DNA of 64,000 bases from Bog-473 sp052140165 (GTDB lineage: Bacteria; Actinomycetota; Acidimicrobiia; Acidimicrobiales; RAAP-2): assembly GCA_052140165.1 (NCBI GenBank), contig JBKQUM010000117.1, forward strand, positions 1-64,000, given 5' to 3'. Made by a program: the position numbers and the translations under genes. Under the pieces are notes generated by a model. It saw only the letters and a program-made list of their open reading frames with translations. It did no database searches and was not told the origin of the DNA. Below are positions 42,915 to 52,906 of the stretch, piece by piece; position 1 is the stretch's first letter; each line of letters begins with the position of its first letter.

Positions 42915-44399
42915 ATGACGCTGCTGCAGTCGGAGCTGCTGGCCGGGCTGTCCCGTGCGTTCCCCGACGGCGTGGCGTGGAAGAACCTCGCCGACGGTTC
43001 CGCGCTGACCCTCGGTGCGTGGCACCGGCGCTCCAACGGCCTGGCGCGGGGGCTGAGGGAGCACGGGGTCGACCGCGGCGACCGGGTGGGCCTCGTCATC
43101 GGCAACGACGAGCCGCTCGAATGGCTGGTGTCGTACATGGCCATCCACAGGGCTGGGGCGGTCGCCGTGCCACTCCTGGCCCGGCTGGGCCCCGGCGAGC
43201 AGGCGCGCATTCTGCGCCATGCGGGAGCGTCGGTGGTGCTGTGCAGCCAGGTGTGCGACGAGCTCGTCGCAGCGGTGCCGACGGTCGTCGGCACCGCGGG
43301 CGGCGGGTGGTCGGACCTCGTCTCCCCCGACGACAGCGACCTGGAGCAGGCGCCCATACCCGACGACGTCGCCGACATCATGTACACCTCGGGGACCACC
43401 GGCGAACCCAAAGGCGTCATCGTGCACCACGGCGGGCTCTCGACGATCGACAGGGTGCCGGCGGCCTGGCTCGGGCTGGGGTTCCTCTCCTCCTCCCCCT
43501 TCGCGACGACCAGCGGTTCTCTGCTGGTGTGCGGGCCCATGCGCGGCGGGCTCAGCGGGTCGTTCCTCCCCCGCTTCGACCCGGAGGGTTGGATCGACGC
43601 AGTCGAACGCGACCACCCCGTGGCGGCGTTCCTGGTGCCCGCCATGGTCGAGCTCCTCGTCGGAGTCCCCCGATTCGGGGCGGCCGACCTCTCGAGCCTC
43701 GCCGTCGTCAACATCGGCAGCGCGCCCATCGCATCGGCCACGCTGCGCCGCTTCGGCGCCGGCCTGCCCGGCACGGAGATCCTGTGCGGGTACGGGATGA
43801 CCGAATTCGGCGCCGTGACGGCCGTGCCGCTGGGCGACCAGGGGCGGCACCTCGGATCCGTCGGACTGCCGCTGCCCGGAGTGGAGGTGCGGATCCTCGA
43901 CCCCCAGGGCACGACCCTCCCGCCCGGCGAGGTCGGGCAGGTGGCGATCGGAGGGACTCGGCGCCCCCGGGCGTATCTCGGAGACCCCGACGGCACCGAG
44001 CGGACGTGGGTGTCCGGCTGGCTGCTGAGCGGGGACCTGGGCCACCTCGATGCCGACGGCCACCTCTGGATCTCGGGACGGGAGAAGGAGCTCATCATCC
44101 GGGGCGGCCACAACGTGGTGCCCGGTGAGGTGGAGGCCGCCCTCTTCGAGCACCCGGCGGTGGCGGAGGCGGCCGTGGCCGGCGTGGCGCACCCGGTCCT
44201 CGGCGAGGACGTCGCGGCCTGGGTGGTCCTGCGGGCGCCCGTCTCCACCGACGAGCTGCGCTCGTTCCTCCTGGCCCGGCTGGCCGACTACAAGGTTCCC
44301 CGCCGCATTACCGTGGTCGACGCCCTCCCGCGCAACGAGAGCGGCAAGGTCCTCAAGTCCCATCTCGTACCCGGCGACGAACCGAGGAGCCCAACGTGA
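42915..44399 (+). CDS. AMP-dependent acyl-CoA synthetase
   Basis: A 494-residue adenylate-forming enzyme: P-loop MYTSGTTGEPKGVIVHH (about residues 156-172), YGMTEFGAVTA, SGDLGHLDADGHLWISGR and the catalytic C-terminal Lys in NESGKVLKSHL. It should activate a carboxylic acid as acyl-AMP and then acyl-CoA. It is coupled by a GTGA overlap to the enoyl-CoA hydratase, so ligase and hydratase probably act in one degradation route. Confidence 0.93.
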   Translation: MTLLQSELLAGLSRAFPDGVAWKNLADGSALTLGAWHRRSNGLARGLREHGVDRGDRVGLVIGNDEPLEWLVSYMAIHRAGAVAVPLLARLGPGEQARILRHAGASVVLCSQVCDELVAAVPTVVGTAGGGWSDLVSPDDSDLEQAPIPDDVADIMYTSGTTGEPKGVIVHHGGLSTIDRVPAAWLGLGFLSSSPFATTSGSLLVCGPMRGGLSGSFLPRFDPEGWIDAVERDHPVAAFLVPAMVELLVGVPRFGAADLSSLAVVNIGSAPIASATLRRFGAGLPGTEILCGYGMTEFGAVTAVPLGDQGRHLGSVGLPLPGVEVRILDPQGTTLPPGEVGQVAIGGTRRPRAYLGDPDGTERTWVSGWLLSGDLGHLDADGHLWISGREKELIIRGGHNVVPGEVEAALFEHPAVAEAAVAGVAHPVLGEDVAAWVVLRAPVSTDELRSFLLARLADYKVPRRITVVDALPRNESGKVLKSHLVPGDEPRSPT

Positions 44400-45232
44400 C
44401 GGCGAGCTTCACCACCTTGACGGTCGAGGAGATCGGACGCGTGCGCCGTCTCACGCTCAACCGGCCCGATCACCACAACCCGCTCACGCCGCGCTGCATC
44501 CGTGAGATCCTGCAGGCGGTCGACGTGGCAGAGGCCGACGCGGGGGCCAGTGTCATCATCATCCGCAGCACGGGACGCTCGTTCTCTTCCGGGTACGGCT
44601 TCATCGCCGAGGACACCGACCCGGACGACTTCCCCCGCCACGAGGCGATGGAGGGCGACGTGTCCGCCATGCTGGCACTGGCGGACGGCTGGGGACGCGT
44701 CTGGGACTGCGCCATCCCGATCATCGCCCAGGTGCAGGGGAATTGCCTGGCGGGTGGAACGGACCTCGCGCTGCACTGCGACCTCGTCGTGGCCGCCACC
44801 GACGCCCGCATCGGGTTCCCTGCGGTCCGCTCCATGGGTGTCCCGCCGACCAACATGTGGTTGTACAACCTCGGCCCGCAGTGGACCAAGCGCCTGCTCC
44901 TGACGGGCGACACGCTCTCGGGGACCGAAGCGCACGACCTCGGCCTCGTCGTCGCGACGGCTCCGCCCGATGCGCTCGACGAGGTCGTGCTCGGGCTGGC
45001 CGAGCGCATGGCCCTCGTCGGACGGGATCTGCTCGTCGCCAACAAGCGGGTCGTCAACATGGGCGTGGAGCTGATGGGACGCTCGCAGCTGCAGCGCTTC
45101 GCCGCCCTCAACGACGCCATCGGCCACCGCTCCCCCGCGGCGCGGGCGTTCTCCGAGCGCATCGCCGAGCTGGGGCTGCGCCAGGCCGTCCGAGAGCGAG
45201 ATTCGGCGTTCGACACCCCGGGGCACGCATAA
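44396..45232 (+). CDS. enoyl-CoA hydratase/isomerase-family protein
   Basis: A 278-residue crotonase-fold protein: RLTLNRPDHHNPLTPRCI, STGRSFSSGYGFI and QGNCLAGGTDLALHCDLVVA. In the region where hydratases carry their first catalytic Glu this protein reads IGFPAVRSMG, and the second reads PTNMWLYNLG, so it may do another crotonase reaction. GTG start overlaps the ligase stop. 7 bp before the YceI gene. Confidence 0.88.
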   Translation: MTASFTTLTVEEIGRVRRLTLNRPDHHNPLTPRCIREILQAVDVAEADAGASVIIIRSTGRSFSSGYGFIAEDTDPDDFPRHEAMEGDVSAMLALADGWGRVWDCAIPIIAQVQGNCLAGGTDLALHCDLVVAATDARIGFPAVRSMGVPPTNMWLYNLGPQWTKRLLLTGDTLSGTEAHDLGLVVATAPPDALDEVVLGLAERMALVGRDLLVANKRVVNMGVELMGRSQLQRFAALNDAIGHRSPAARAFSERIAELGLRQAVRERDSAFDTPGHA

Positions 45233-45239
45233 TCGGGGA

Positions 45240-45758
45240 ATGGCGCCGGCCCGCTTCACCTTCGATTCGGTGCGCTCGTGCGTCTGGGTGAGCGGTCGCT
45301 CCAGCTTGCATCCGATCAACACCGAGACGCGCGGCATCACCGGCTGGTTCGAAACCTCGGTGCGCAGCGACGGCAGCCTCGATCTCGATCTCCCGGTGAC
45401 CGGCGAGCTCGAGCTCGCCGTGGAGAGGCTCACCTCGGGCAACCAGCTCTACGACCATGAGCTACGCCGGCGCATGGACGCCCGGCGCTACCCGACCATT
45501 GCCGGCCGCGTCACCAAGATCACGGCGGGTGGTACGCACCCCCACTACGTCGTGACCGGAGACATCGCCTTTCACGGGAAGACACGCACCTTCGAGCACG
45601 AGATGCACATCGAGGTCGAGGAAGAGGCCGTCTCGTTGATCGGTGACTACGTGTTCGACATCCGCGAGTTCGGCATGAAGCCTCCCAGCATGCTCATGAT
45701 CCGCGTCTATCCCGAGATCAGCGTCCGGGTCGAACTGCACGGCACGCGCGACTCGTAG
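45240..45758 (+). CDS. YceI-family lipid-binding-like protein
   Basis: A 172-residue YceI-fold protein (lipocalin-like barrel): FTFDSVRSCVWVSGRSSLHP, LYDHELRRRMDARRYPTI, VTGDIAFHGKTRTFEHEM, VSLIGDYVFDIREFG. No signal peptide, so it is cytoplasmic, unlike E. coli YceI. It may bind an isoprenoid or other lipid. Probably co-transcribed with the preceding acyl-CoA genes. Confidence 0.88.
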   Translation: MAPARFTFDSVRSCVWVSGRSSLHPINTETRGITGWFETSVRSDGSLDLDLPVTGELELAVERLTSGNQLYDHELRRRMDARRYPTIAGRVTKITAGGTHPHYVVTGDIAFHGKTRTFEHEMHIEVEEEAVSLIGDYVFDIREFGMKPPSMLMIRVYPEISVRVELHGTRDS

Positions 45759-45886
45759 GGGCGCGTGCACCGCGCCGCATTCCCGCGGACACTGTCGCAC
45801 GGAGTTTACGGCCGTTGCGGTTGGGCATCGCCGGAACATCCGCGCACCCGACTGCGAGCAATTCGGAACGAGGGAGGGAGAACATC

Positions 45887-46102
45887 TTGGGAGTGATACT
45901 CCTCGTACCCTCTGGCGCTGCTGCTCGGGGGACTCGGGTTTGGGCGCACATCCTCTGGATGATCGCCGCGATCGTCTTCGTCTTCTGGCTGGTCGGCTTC
46001 GCCCTCGGACGCGGGCACACCCAGGCAGCCCGGGCTGGTACCGCTGGTAGCCGTCTCCGGGTAGAACGGGGAGGCACGAACCGATACCCGAGCAAGGGGT
46101 GA
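45887..46102 (+). CDS. small one-span membrane protein
   Basis: About 71 residues with one clear span (HILWMIAAIVFVFWLVGFAL), like the short Lmo0937/DUF5670-type membrane proteins, and a basic tail. TTG 45887 follows AGGGAGGGAG; GTG 45893 is possible. It lies 20 bp before the catalase gene and may be its co-transcribed stress partner. Confidence 0.5.
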   Translation: MGVILLVPSGAAARGTRVWAHILWMIAAIVFVFWLVGFALGRGHTQAARAGTAGSRLRVERGGTNRYPSKG

Positions 46103-46122
46103 TGTGAGCAAGAGGTGATGTG

Positions 46123-47577
46123 ATGGCCGAGACGACCGCCAAGCCGACGACAACCGACGCCGGGATCCCGGTGGCGAGCGACGAGCACTCGCTGACCGTG
46201 GGACCCGACGGGCCGGTCCTGCTCCAGGACCACTACCTGATTGAGCAGATGGCGAACTTCAACCGGGAGCGGATCCCGGAGCGCCAGCCCCACGCCAAGG
46301 GAGGTGGCGCCTTCGGGCACTTCGAGGTCCTGGCCGACGTCGGCCAGTACACCAAGGCCGCGGTGTTCCAACCCGGCACGACGACCGATACGCTCATCCG
46401 CTTCTCGACGGTGGCCGGTGAACGTGGGAGCCCCGACACCTGGCGCGACCCGCGGGGCTTCGCATTGAAGTTCTACACGTCCGAGGGCAACTACGACATG
46501 GTCAGGAACAACACCCCGGTGTTCTTCCTGCGCGATCCGATGAAGTTCCAGCACTTCATCCGCTCGCAGAAGCGGCGCGCCGACTCGGATCTGCGCGACA
46601 ACGACATGCAGTGGGACTTCTGGACCCTCTCGCCCGAGTCGGCACACCAGGTGACCATCCTCATGGGCGACCGCGGCATCCCCAAGTCGTGGCGTCATAT
46701 GAACGGCTACTCCAGCCACACCTACCTGTGGGTCAACGCCAAGGCCGAGCGCTACTGGGTCAAGTACCACTTCAAGACGGACCAGGGCATTGAGTTCCTG
46801 ACCCAGGCCGACGGCGACCGGCTCGCCGGCGAGGACGGCGACTACCACCGCCGCGACCTGTTCGACGCGATCGGGCGCGGCGACTACCCGACCTGGACGT
46901 TGCGCGTGCAGCTCATGCCCTTCGAGGAGGCCAGGTCCTACCGGTTCAACCCCTTCGACCTCACCAAGGTCTGGCCGCACGGGGACTACCCGCTGCACGA
47001 GGTGGGCCGGCTCACGCTGGACCGCAATCCCAGCGACTTCCACACCGAGATTGAGCAGGCCGCCTTCGAGCCGAACAACCTCGTGCCGGGCATCGGGGTG
47101 AGCCCCGACAAGATGCTGCTCGCCCGGGTCTTCTCCTACGCCGACGCCCACCGGGCCCGCATGGGAGTGAACTACAAGCAGATCCCGGTCAACGCGCCCA
47201 AGGCACCCGTGCACAGCTACAGCAAGGACGGCGCGATGCGGGTCCATCCGGTCGCTGACCCCGTCTACGCACCCAACTCGAAGGGTGGCCCGGCGGCCGA
47301 CCCCCAGCGGTACCCCTACGTGGAGCGATGGGCGGCCGACGGCGAGTTCACCCATGCCGCCTACACCCTTCGCCGCGACGATGACGACTGGGGCCAGGCC
47401 GGCACCCTGGTGCGCGACGTCATGGACGACGCACAGCGAGACCGCCTGATCTCCAACGTGGTGGGGCACCTCAGCAAGGGCGTGTCCGATCCGGTCCTCG
47501 AGCGCGCGATCGGGTACTGGCGCAACATCGACAAGGAGACCGGCGACCGGATCGCCGAAGGCCTGAAGGGCTCCTGA
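46123..47577 (+). CDS. monofunctional heme catalase
   Basis: A 484-residue small-subunit (clade 3) catalase. It has the distal His in ERIPERQPHAKGGGAFGHFE, Asn in VRNNTPVFFLRDP and the proximal heme Tyr in ARVFSYADAHRARMG. FSTVAGERGSPDTWRDPRGF is typical. It breaks down hydrogen peroxide in the cytoplasm. The ATG at 46123 directly follows a GTG at 46120. A DyP peroxidase gene converges from the other side. Confidence 0.95.
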   Translation: MAETTAKPTTTDAGIPVASDEHSLTVGPDGPVLLQDHYLIEQMANFNRERIPERQPHAKGGGAFGHFEVLADVGQYTKAAVFQPGTTTDTLIRFSTVAGERGSPDTWRDPRGFALKFYTSEGNYDMVRNNTPVFFLRDPMKFQHFIRSQKRRADSDLRDNDMQWDFWTLSPESAHQVTILMGDRGIPKSWRHMNGYSSHTYLWVNAKAERYWVKYHFKTDQGIEFLTQADGDRLAGEDGDYHRRDLFDAIGRGDYPTWTLRVQLMPFEEARSYRFNPFDLTKVWPHGDYPLHEVGRLTLDRNPSDFHTEIEQAAFEPNNLVPGIGVSPDKMLLARVFSYADAHRARMGVNYKQIPVNAPKAPVHSYSKDGAMRVHPVADPVYAPNSKGGPAADPQRYPYVERWAADGEFTHAAYTLRRDDDDWGQAGTLVRDVMDDAQRDRLISNVVGHLSKGVSDPVLERAIGYWRNIDKETGDRIAEGLKGS

Positions 47578-47647
47578 GGACCGAGCCCCGCTGGCGGGCA
47601 TGGCACCGTCGGCGGTGGGCTTCGATCGACGACCCGGTGGGTCTCGT

Positions 47648-48736
47648 TCAGGCGGGCTCGCCCCTCAAGGCGCCGATCCCGAGCGTACCGTCGCCTGCGG
47701 TATCCCAGACGACTTCTTGCGCGCCCGCCGGCTCCCCTCCCCCGGAGGTGGTCGCGCCATCGGCGTCGCCCGGCAACGGAGGAGGGTCGTCGAGGAAGTC
47801 GGCGGTGGGCACGAAGAAGAGGGAGCCGGTCACCGCGGTGGAGAAGTCGAGGATCCGGTCGTAGTTGCCGGGCGGGTCACCGAGGAACATGTGCTGGAGC
47901 ATGAGCTCGGTGACTGCGGGGGTCGCGGCGTAGCCGATGAAGTACGTCCCGAACTCCCCGGCGCCCAGCGACCCGAAGGGCATGTTCTCCCGCAGGATCT
48001 GGCGCTGGGTGCCATCGGGCTCGACGATGGTGTTCAGCGCCACGTGCGAGTTGGACGGCTTGACGTCGTCGTCCATCTCGACGTTGGAGAGCTTCGCCCG
48101 CCCGATCACGCGCTCCTGCTCCTCGACCGTGAGGGAGTCCCAGGCGGCCATGTCGTGCAGGTACTTCTGGACGATGAGGTAGCTGCCGCCGGCGAACGGC
48201 GGATCCTCGGCCCCGATGGTCACCGCCACCTCGGCTGCCTGGCCGGTCGGATTCTCGGTCCCGTCGACGAAGCCGAGCAGGTCCCGCTCGTCGAAGTACT
48301 TGAACCCGTGGACCTCGTCGACCACCGCCGCGGCCCCGGCCAGCCGGCCGACGACCAGGGAGGCCAGCTCCCAGCACAGGTCCATCGTTGCCGCCCGGAT
48401 GTGGAACAGGAGATCCCCCGGGGTGGCCACTGCCTGATGCCGACCGCCGTCGAGCGCCCGCATCGGGTGGAGCTCGGCCGGCCGAGGTCCGGTGAAGAGA
48501 CGATCCCACGCCGACGATCCCACCCCCGCCACCACGGCCAGCCCACCGTCAGGTGAACGGAAGCCGACCGTCCGGGCCAGTCCGGAAAGGTCGGCGAGCA
48601 GGTCTTGGACCGCCGACTCGCCGCCGCCCTCAATCGTCAGGACGAGGATGACGGCGCTGGCGGTGAGCGGGGTCAGCACCGGCTGCGCGACCGGGGGCCC
48701 GGCGACGGCCACGGGGCTCTGTGAGACGTTTGCCAT
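47648..48736 (-). CDS. Dyp-type peroxidase
   Basis: A 362-residue dye-decolorising peroxidase. The distal loop GFVDGTENPTG (GxxDG) and SYLIVQKYLHDMAAWDSL, VKPSNSHVALN and FGTYFIGYAATP (proximal region) are visible. No Tat signal, so cytoplasmic or encapsulin-type, although no encapsulin gene is present. Its N-terminus is low in conserved residues; ATG 48736 follows GGAGAAG. Together with catalase it forms a peroxide-defence pair. Confidence 0.92.
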   Translation of the reverse strand: MANVSQSPVAVAGPPVAQPVLTPLTASAVILVLTIEGGGESAVQDLLADLSGLARTVGFRSPDGGLAVVAGVGSSAWDRLFTGPRPAELHPMRALDGGRHQAVATPGDLLFHIRAATMDLCWELASLVVGRLAGAAAVVDEVHGFKYFDERDLLGFVDGTENPTGQAAEVAVTIGAEDPPFAGGSYLIVQKYLHDMAAWDSLTVEEQERVIGRAKLSNVEMDDDVKPSNSHVALNTIVEPDGTQRQILRENMPFGSLGAGEFGTYFIGYAATPAVTELMLQHMFLGDPPGNYDRILDFSTAVTGSLFFVPTADFLDDPPPLPGDADGATTSGGGEPAGAQEVVWDTAGDGTLGIGALRGEPA

Positions 48737-48900
48737 CGACGTTCTTCTCCATCTCCTCGCCGGTGTGCTCGGAGCCGACGGCGCCGTCGCAGTCCGGGTT
48801 CCCTTTCCCGACGAGCGTAGCGGTGGGGCTCTTCGGCTACTCCGCCTGCTGCTCCCCGTCTCCACTCTGACGCTCCCGGCGACCCCGCAGGCCGAGTTTG

Positions 48901-50481
48901 CTACTGGTTCGGCTCGACGCTCGGCGGTGTGGCGGTACAACCGACGCACGGCCCCTGGCCCTGGAACCAGGTGGGGATGGAGGGTGAGTCGGTCGGCGGA
49001 TTGGTCGGCAACAGGACCGGTGCGCGCGGAGCCTGGTCGAAGTCGAAGTCGTTGGCCATGTTGCCCAGGATCTTCTCGTCCTCTCGCACGTCGGGTCGGG
49101 GATCCGGGCGCCCATCGGTCTCGGGGTTCAGCCTGGCTCCGCCGAGGAAGTCGTCCTCGATGAACTTCAGATAGGCGTCGCTGCTCAACGTCTGGTGGTC
49201 GATGTAGCCCGCCTTGGCGTAGGGCGAGATCACCATGGCCGGCACGCGCAGGCCGTACCCGTTCTGGTCGACGGGGGGCGGCACGACGTGGTCGTAGAAG
49301 CCACCCCAGTCGTCCCACTGCAAGAAGATGGCGGTCGAGTCCCAGTCGGGGCTCTTCATGGCCGCGTTGATCACCGCGGTGACGTAGGCCTGGCCCTGAT
49401 GGACGCTCGCCGGCGGGTGCTCGCTGTCGGCCTGGGACGGCGTGACCCACATGACCGAGGGCAGCGTCCCCTTCTTGGCCTCGGCGAAGTAGTTGTTCAG
49501 CGGCTGGATGTTGCGGATCTGGTGGTCCCTCTGGACGTCCTCGAAGACGGGCAGAGGGTTCCAGATGCCGGGAGTGAGGTAGCTCTGCGCCACAGGAGGG
49601 CACGCCACGGCCGAGTCGTTGTCGCAGTCGGGTTGATCCCCGGTTTGCACGTAATAGGCCCACGAGACGTGCTTGTTGAAGAGGAGCCATGTGATGTCCG
49701 TCCAAGCGTCGGTGATGTCCGCTGTGCCGGTGTCGAGGGCCTGGTCCACGTACCGCTGCATCTGCGCCGGCGTGTAGGGGCCCTGGATCTCGTTGACACA
49801 GCTGTTCGGGTTCGGGTCCGAGCACTTGGCCGACCAGCCCGACACGAGGTAGAGGTGATCGGGCAGCGACCACGAGGCGACCGGCTCGAACATGTGGTCG
49901 TCGAGCGTGAAGTCCTCGGCGTAGGTCCAGTAGTTCGGGATCTCCGCCGACGTGTGGTAGCCCATCACGTCGGGCGTCGCCGCATTGGAGCAGGCGGGGT
50001 TGTCGAGGTTCGCACCGCAGCCTTTCTTGGCCCCCGATGCCGAGGCGATGAAGCCGTCCATCTTCCCGCCGTCGACATCGCGCTTGGCGTTCGCTGCGCC
50101 GTGAGGCCCGCCCCCGTTGACATCGGCCGTGTCGTGGTAGGGCTTCTGGCACCCTCCGCTCGGTACGGGCACGCAGACCGTCGGCTGACCGTCGCTCACG
50201 GGTATGCCGTCAGCGCCCGGATACGTGCCGAAATAGCTGTCGAAGGACCGGTTCTCCTGCTCGATGACGATGACGTGCTTGATCTTGTGGATCCCGCTCG
50301 CCACGGTGTAGTGACCCGTGGGGCCACCGGGTACAACTTCGGGCTTTGGCGGCGGCGAACTGCTGCAGGCGGCGAGCACGACGGACAGCATCGCCACGCC
50401 GAGGGCGCCGGCCACGCCGGGGACGAGAGCCGAGCACCGGCGGACCAGCCCGCCTCGGTGCGAGTGTGGGGTCGAGCTCAT
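48901..50481 (-). CDS. phosphoesterase / phospholipase C-like lipoprotein
   Basis: A 526-residue exported lipoprotein: signal peptide with lipobox VVLAACSSS (Cys39), then the PF04185-type domain (VIVIEQENRSFDSYFGTYPG, DDHMFEPVASWSLPDHLYLV, WDDWGGFYDHVVPPP). Family members include bacterial phospholipases C and acid phosphatases that cleave phosphodiesters or monoesters outside the membrane. Many Cys in the middle may form disulfides. Monocistronic. Confidence 0.92.
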   Translation of the reverse strand: MSSTPHSHRGGLVRRCSALVPGVAGALGVAMLSVVLAACSSSPPPKPEVVPGGPTGHYTVASGIHKIKHVIVIEQENRSFDSYFGTYPGADGIPVSDGQPTVCVPVPSGGCQKPYHDTADVNGGGPHGAANAKRDVDGGKMDGFIASASGAKKGCGANLDNPACSNAATPDVMGYHTSAEIPNYWTYAEDFTLDDHMFEPVASWSLPDHLYLVSGWSAKCSDPNPNSCVNEIQGPYTPAQMQRYVDQALDTGTADITDAWTDITWLLFNKHVSWAYYVQTGDQPDCDNDSAVACPPVAQSYLTPGIWNPLPVFEDVQRDHQIRNIQPLNNYFAEAKKGTLPSVMWVTPSQADSEHPPASVHQGQAYVTAVINAAMKSPDWDSTAIFLQWDDWGGFYDHVVPPPVDQNGYGLRVPAMVISPYAKAGYIDHQTLSSDAYLKFIEDDFLGGARLNPETDGRPDPRPDVREDEKILGNMANDFDFDQAPRAPVLLPTNPPTDSPSIPTWFQGQGPCVGCTATPPSVEPNQ

Positions 50482-50518
50482 CTGAAGCCTCTTCCGCGAC
50501 GCTACCCAGCCGGGCCGA

Positions 50519-51412
50519 TCATGCTTGGGGCTCGCCTCCTTCTTCCTCGAGTGCCCACGTCACGACCGTAAGGTCATGCTCCCCGAGCCCACGCTCGACG
50601 ACCTCTTGCCATTCATCGGCCAGGCAGGCCAACGCCCGGTAACGGTCGTCGGCAGCTGCCTGAAGGGCGAGGTGCACGTCCTTGAGCGCAAGCGACAGTG
50701 CGAACTGGACCGAATAATCACCCTGGCCGATTCGTTGCAGCTTGGCTGCCTGCCATGGGGACACCAGGGGGCTGCCGGCCAAAGCGTTGACGACCGTCTC
50801 CGTCTGGAGACCCAGCCGGCGGGCCAACGCCACCGAAGTGTTCACCGCCTCGGCGGCCAAGGCGAGCCACGCATTGGCGACGAGCTTCAGTCGGGATCCC
50901 GACCCAACCGGTCCCACCCAGATCGTCCGCTGGCCCAGCGCTTCAAAAAGGGGGTCGAGACGCGGGCGGACCTCGTCTGGACCTGACGCGAAGATCGTGA
51001 GCTGACCCTGTTCTGCGGGGACCTTGCTGCCAGACACCGGGGCGTCTATGAGGGTGACGTCAGGACGCTCGGCATCCGCCAGCGCTTGGACGCGCTCGAT
51101 CCCAGCGACGCCGATCGTGCTCATCTGCACCCAGATGGCGCCGGGGGCGAGTGCGGCGAGCATGCCCTGGTCCTTGGCGATCGACACGACAACGTCCGCG
51201 TCCGTCACCATCGTGACGACAATGGTGGCGCGTCGCGCTGCATCGCCGGGTGTTTCGGCCACCTCCGCGCCAAGGTCGGCAAGGTCTTCGGTTCTCCCTG
51301 GGTCGCGGTTCCAGACGACAGTCGGGATGCCTGCACGCAACGCGCTGCTCGCCATGGCGTGTCCCATCGTGCCGATGCCCAGAAACGCAACCGGCTCCTT
51401 CGCTGGGGTCAT
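50519..51412 (-). CDS. NAD(P)-dependent beta-hydroxyacid dehydrogenase
   Basis: A 297-residue enzyme of the 3-hydroxyisobutyrate dehydrogenase family: Rossmann motif AFLGIGTMGHAMASSALRAG, substrate loop DAPVSGSKVPAEQGQLTI, and the catalytic Lys in GSGSRLKLVANAWLAL. ATG 51412 follows GAGAGGGGAG. It could also be a succinic-semialdehyde (GHB) reductase type. The 51413-51683 gap shows no gene. Confidence 0.92.
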   Translation of the reverse strand: MTPAKEPVAFLGIGTMGHAMASSALRAGIPTVVWNRDPGRTEDLADLGAEVAETPGDAARRATIVVTMVTDADVVVSIAKDQGMLAALAPGAIWVQMSTIGVAGIERVQALADAERPDVTLIDAPVSGSKVPAEQGQLTIFASGPDEVRPRLDPLFEALGQRTIWVGPVGSGSRLKLVANAWLALAAEAVNTSVALARRLGLQTETVVNALAGSPLVSPWQAAKLQRIGQGDYSVQFALSLALKDVHLALQAAADDRYRALACLADEWQEVVERGLGEHDLTVVTWALEEEGGEPQA

Positions 51413-51683
51413 AGTTCTCCCCTCTCGATATCGCTCCGTACACGGACGATGACCAGCATCGCGCTGCACGTTCACCGACGCACCCTCCCGTCATCAGCAG
51501 GGCGGTCGGCCCATCCCGTACGCGCCGGGTGCCACCTGTCTGGCGGCACGCATTTGCCGGCCTGCCCTTCTCCACGACCCCTGCGGAACGCGGTCGTGAA
51601 CGGCCCCCTGTCACGACCGGCTCCCACCTTCCGGAGCAGGCGGCAAGTCCTGCCGGGCGCGAAGTCCACCCATTGCAGAGGGG

Positions 51684-52400
51684 CTATCCGCCTTCCGAGG
51701 TTACGGCGGCGGCGGATCCTGACACCGACGGCGTGCGCAACAAGTCGGCGGCCCGCATCGCCAGTTCGGTGAGCGCTGCCACCACCTCGCCGACGATCCC
51801 TTCCGGTCGCGGCACCAGGGTCTCGCCGAAATCGCCGATTCCGCGCAGGCCCGGCGGCAGCTCGATCTGGACACCGTGCGCCGACGGAAGATTGACAGGG
51901 TTATCGGGATGAAAGCCGAGCCGCACCCGCTCGGGTGCGACGTGGTAGCCGGCGAAGCGCTCGTGGAGCAGTTCGCGCGCCGCATCGAGGAGCGGCGCGT
52001 GCAGCCCTCCCACGATGATCCCTCGCAACGGCCCGGTCTGCTTGCCCAAGACTGCGGGCCCGTACGGCTCGACGACGAGGCCGCGATCGTGATCGAACCA
52101 GAGGGCGAAGCCGTCGCGTCCGAACCCGTGCACTGAGATGGCCACGTCCACGTGCTCCAAGAAAGCCCGTAACCGCGCCGAATGGCCGGGATCGTGCAGC
52201 CGTGAGGTGAGATGGACCCGCAGCCCCGAAGGGTGGACGATGGCGTAGTAGGACGCACCGGCCTGCTGGGCGGCCCGCCTGGCGATCTGCTCGGTGCCCC
52301 GGTCCTGCGATCCGCCGTGCAGGGCCATGAAACCGACGTTGGAGCGCAGGATGCACTCCTCTCTGATCCCGGGCATCGTCAGCAGTTCGGCCAGGTCCAT
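51684..52400 (-). CDS. poly-gamma-glutamate hydrolase-like metallopeptidase
   Basis: A 238-residue protein resembling the PF05908 poly-gamma-glutamate hydrolase family: NVGFMALHGGSQDRGTEQIA (His and Glu metal ligands), VDVAISVHGFGRDGFALWF, then GIIVGGLHAPLLDAARELLH. Such zinc peptidases cleave gamma-glutamyl polymers. ATG 52400 lies right after GAGGAG. The continuous frame to 52880 is made of unrelated sequence joined by chance, so the longer form is not used. Confidence 0.78.
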   Translation of the reverse strand: MDLAELLTMPGIREECILRSNVGFMALHGGSQDRGTEQIARRAAQQAGASYYAIVHPSGLRVHLTSRLHDPGHSARLRAFLEHVDVAISVHGFGRDGFALWFDHDRGLVVEPYGPAVLGKQTGPLRGIIVGGLHAPLLDAARELLHERFAGYHVAPERVRLGFHPDNPVNLPSAHGVQIELPPGLRGIGDFGETLVPRPEGIVGEVVAALTELAMRAADLLRTPSVSGSAAAVTSEGG

Positions 52401-52489
52401 CTCCTCAGGTTTGCACGCGGCCCGGAGACTGGTGGGACGACTCGGGGAAGTGGCCGTCGACGTCGAGCGTCGTGACGGCGTTTGTGTGA

Positions 52490-52880
52490 CCGGAAGGATC
52501 ATGAACGTTGTGCTCCAGGTGAACTCTCCGATATCGGCCGCCGCAAGCACTCCGGAGTACTTCTTGGTCACAGGAGCGGTCGCCGGGTCAGTCACTGCGT
52601 CGAGATAGCCCTTCACGGCTGCCCAGACGTTCTGCCCGTACTTCGCCGAGTACGGGATCGGGTCCACTGTCGAGAGCGCTCCTTGCGCGCTTTCGGCGAT
52701 GTCAGCGATGTACGCCTGGTGAAGTTCGATGTCCTCTCGTTTCCCAAGCCTTCCCAGGTGTCCACCGATGTACGTCTTCCACGGATACGTGAGCGCCGTG
52801 GCCGGTGCGTCGATGTATCCAGGAATGTCCTCGCTGAGATTGCCGATCGTTGAGACGCTGCCAACCCCGACTTCCTTCAC
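52490..52880 (-). pseudogene. metallo-beta-lactamase-fold hydrolase, C-terminal fragment
   Basis: Translation gives VSTIGNLSEDIPGYIDAPAT, then YPWKTYIGGHLGRLGKREDI and KKYSGVLAAADIGEFTWS, the C-terminal part of a known MBL-fold hydrolase type. The metal-binding half is missing; upstream sequence is now the start of a plus-strand acyl-CoA dehydrogenase. After about 52510 the frame with coding bias changes. The gene is truncated at one end and shifted at the other. Confidence 0.65.
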
Positions 52881-52906
52881 GGCCGGGTCGGCGCGAGACT
52901 TGCTCC

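Noticed and set aside
47648..50152. 834-codon minus-strand frame suggesting a giant DyP protein
   Set aside because: Only the last 362 codons match DyP; the rest lies antisense or out of frame to the phospholipase gene. ATG 48736 with GGAGAAG is the start.
49195..50571. 458-codon frame opposite the phospholipase C-like gene
   Set aside because: Shadow frame: Val/Arg/His-rich low-complexity translation; the opposite strand has a complete lipoprotein gene.
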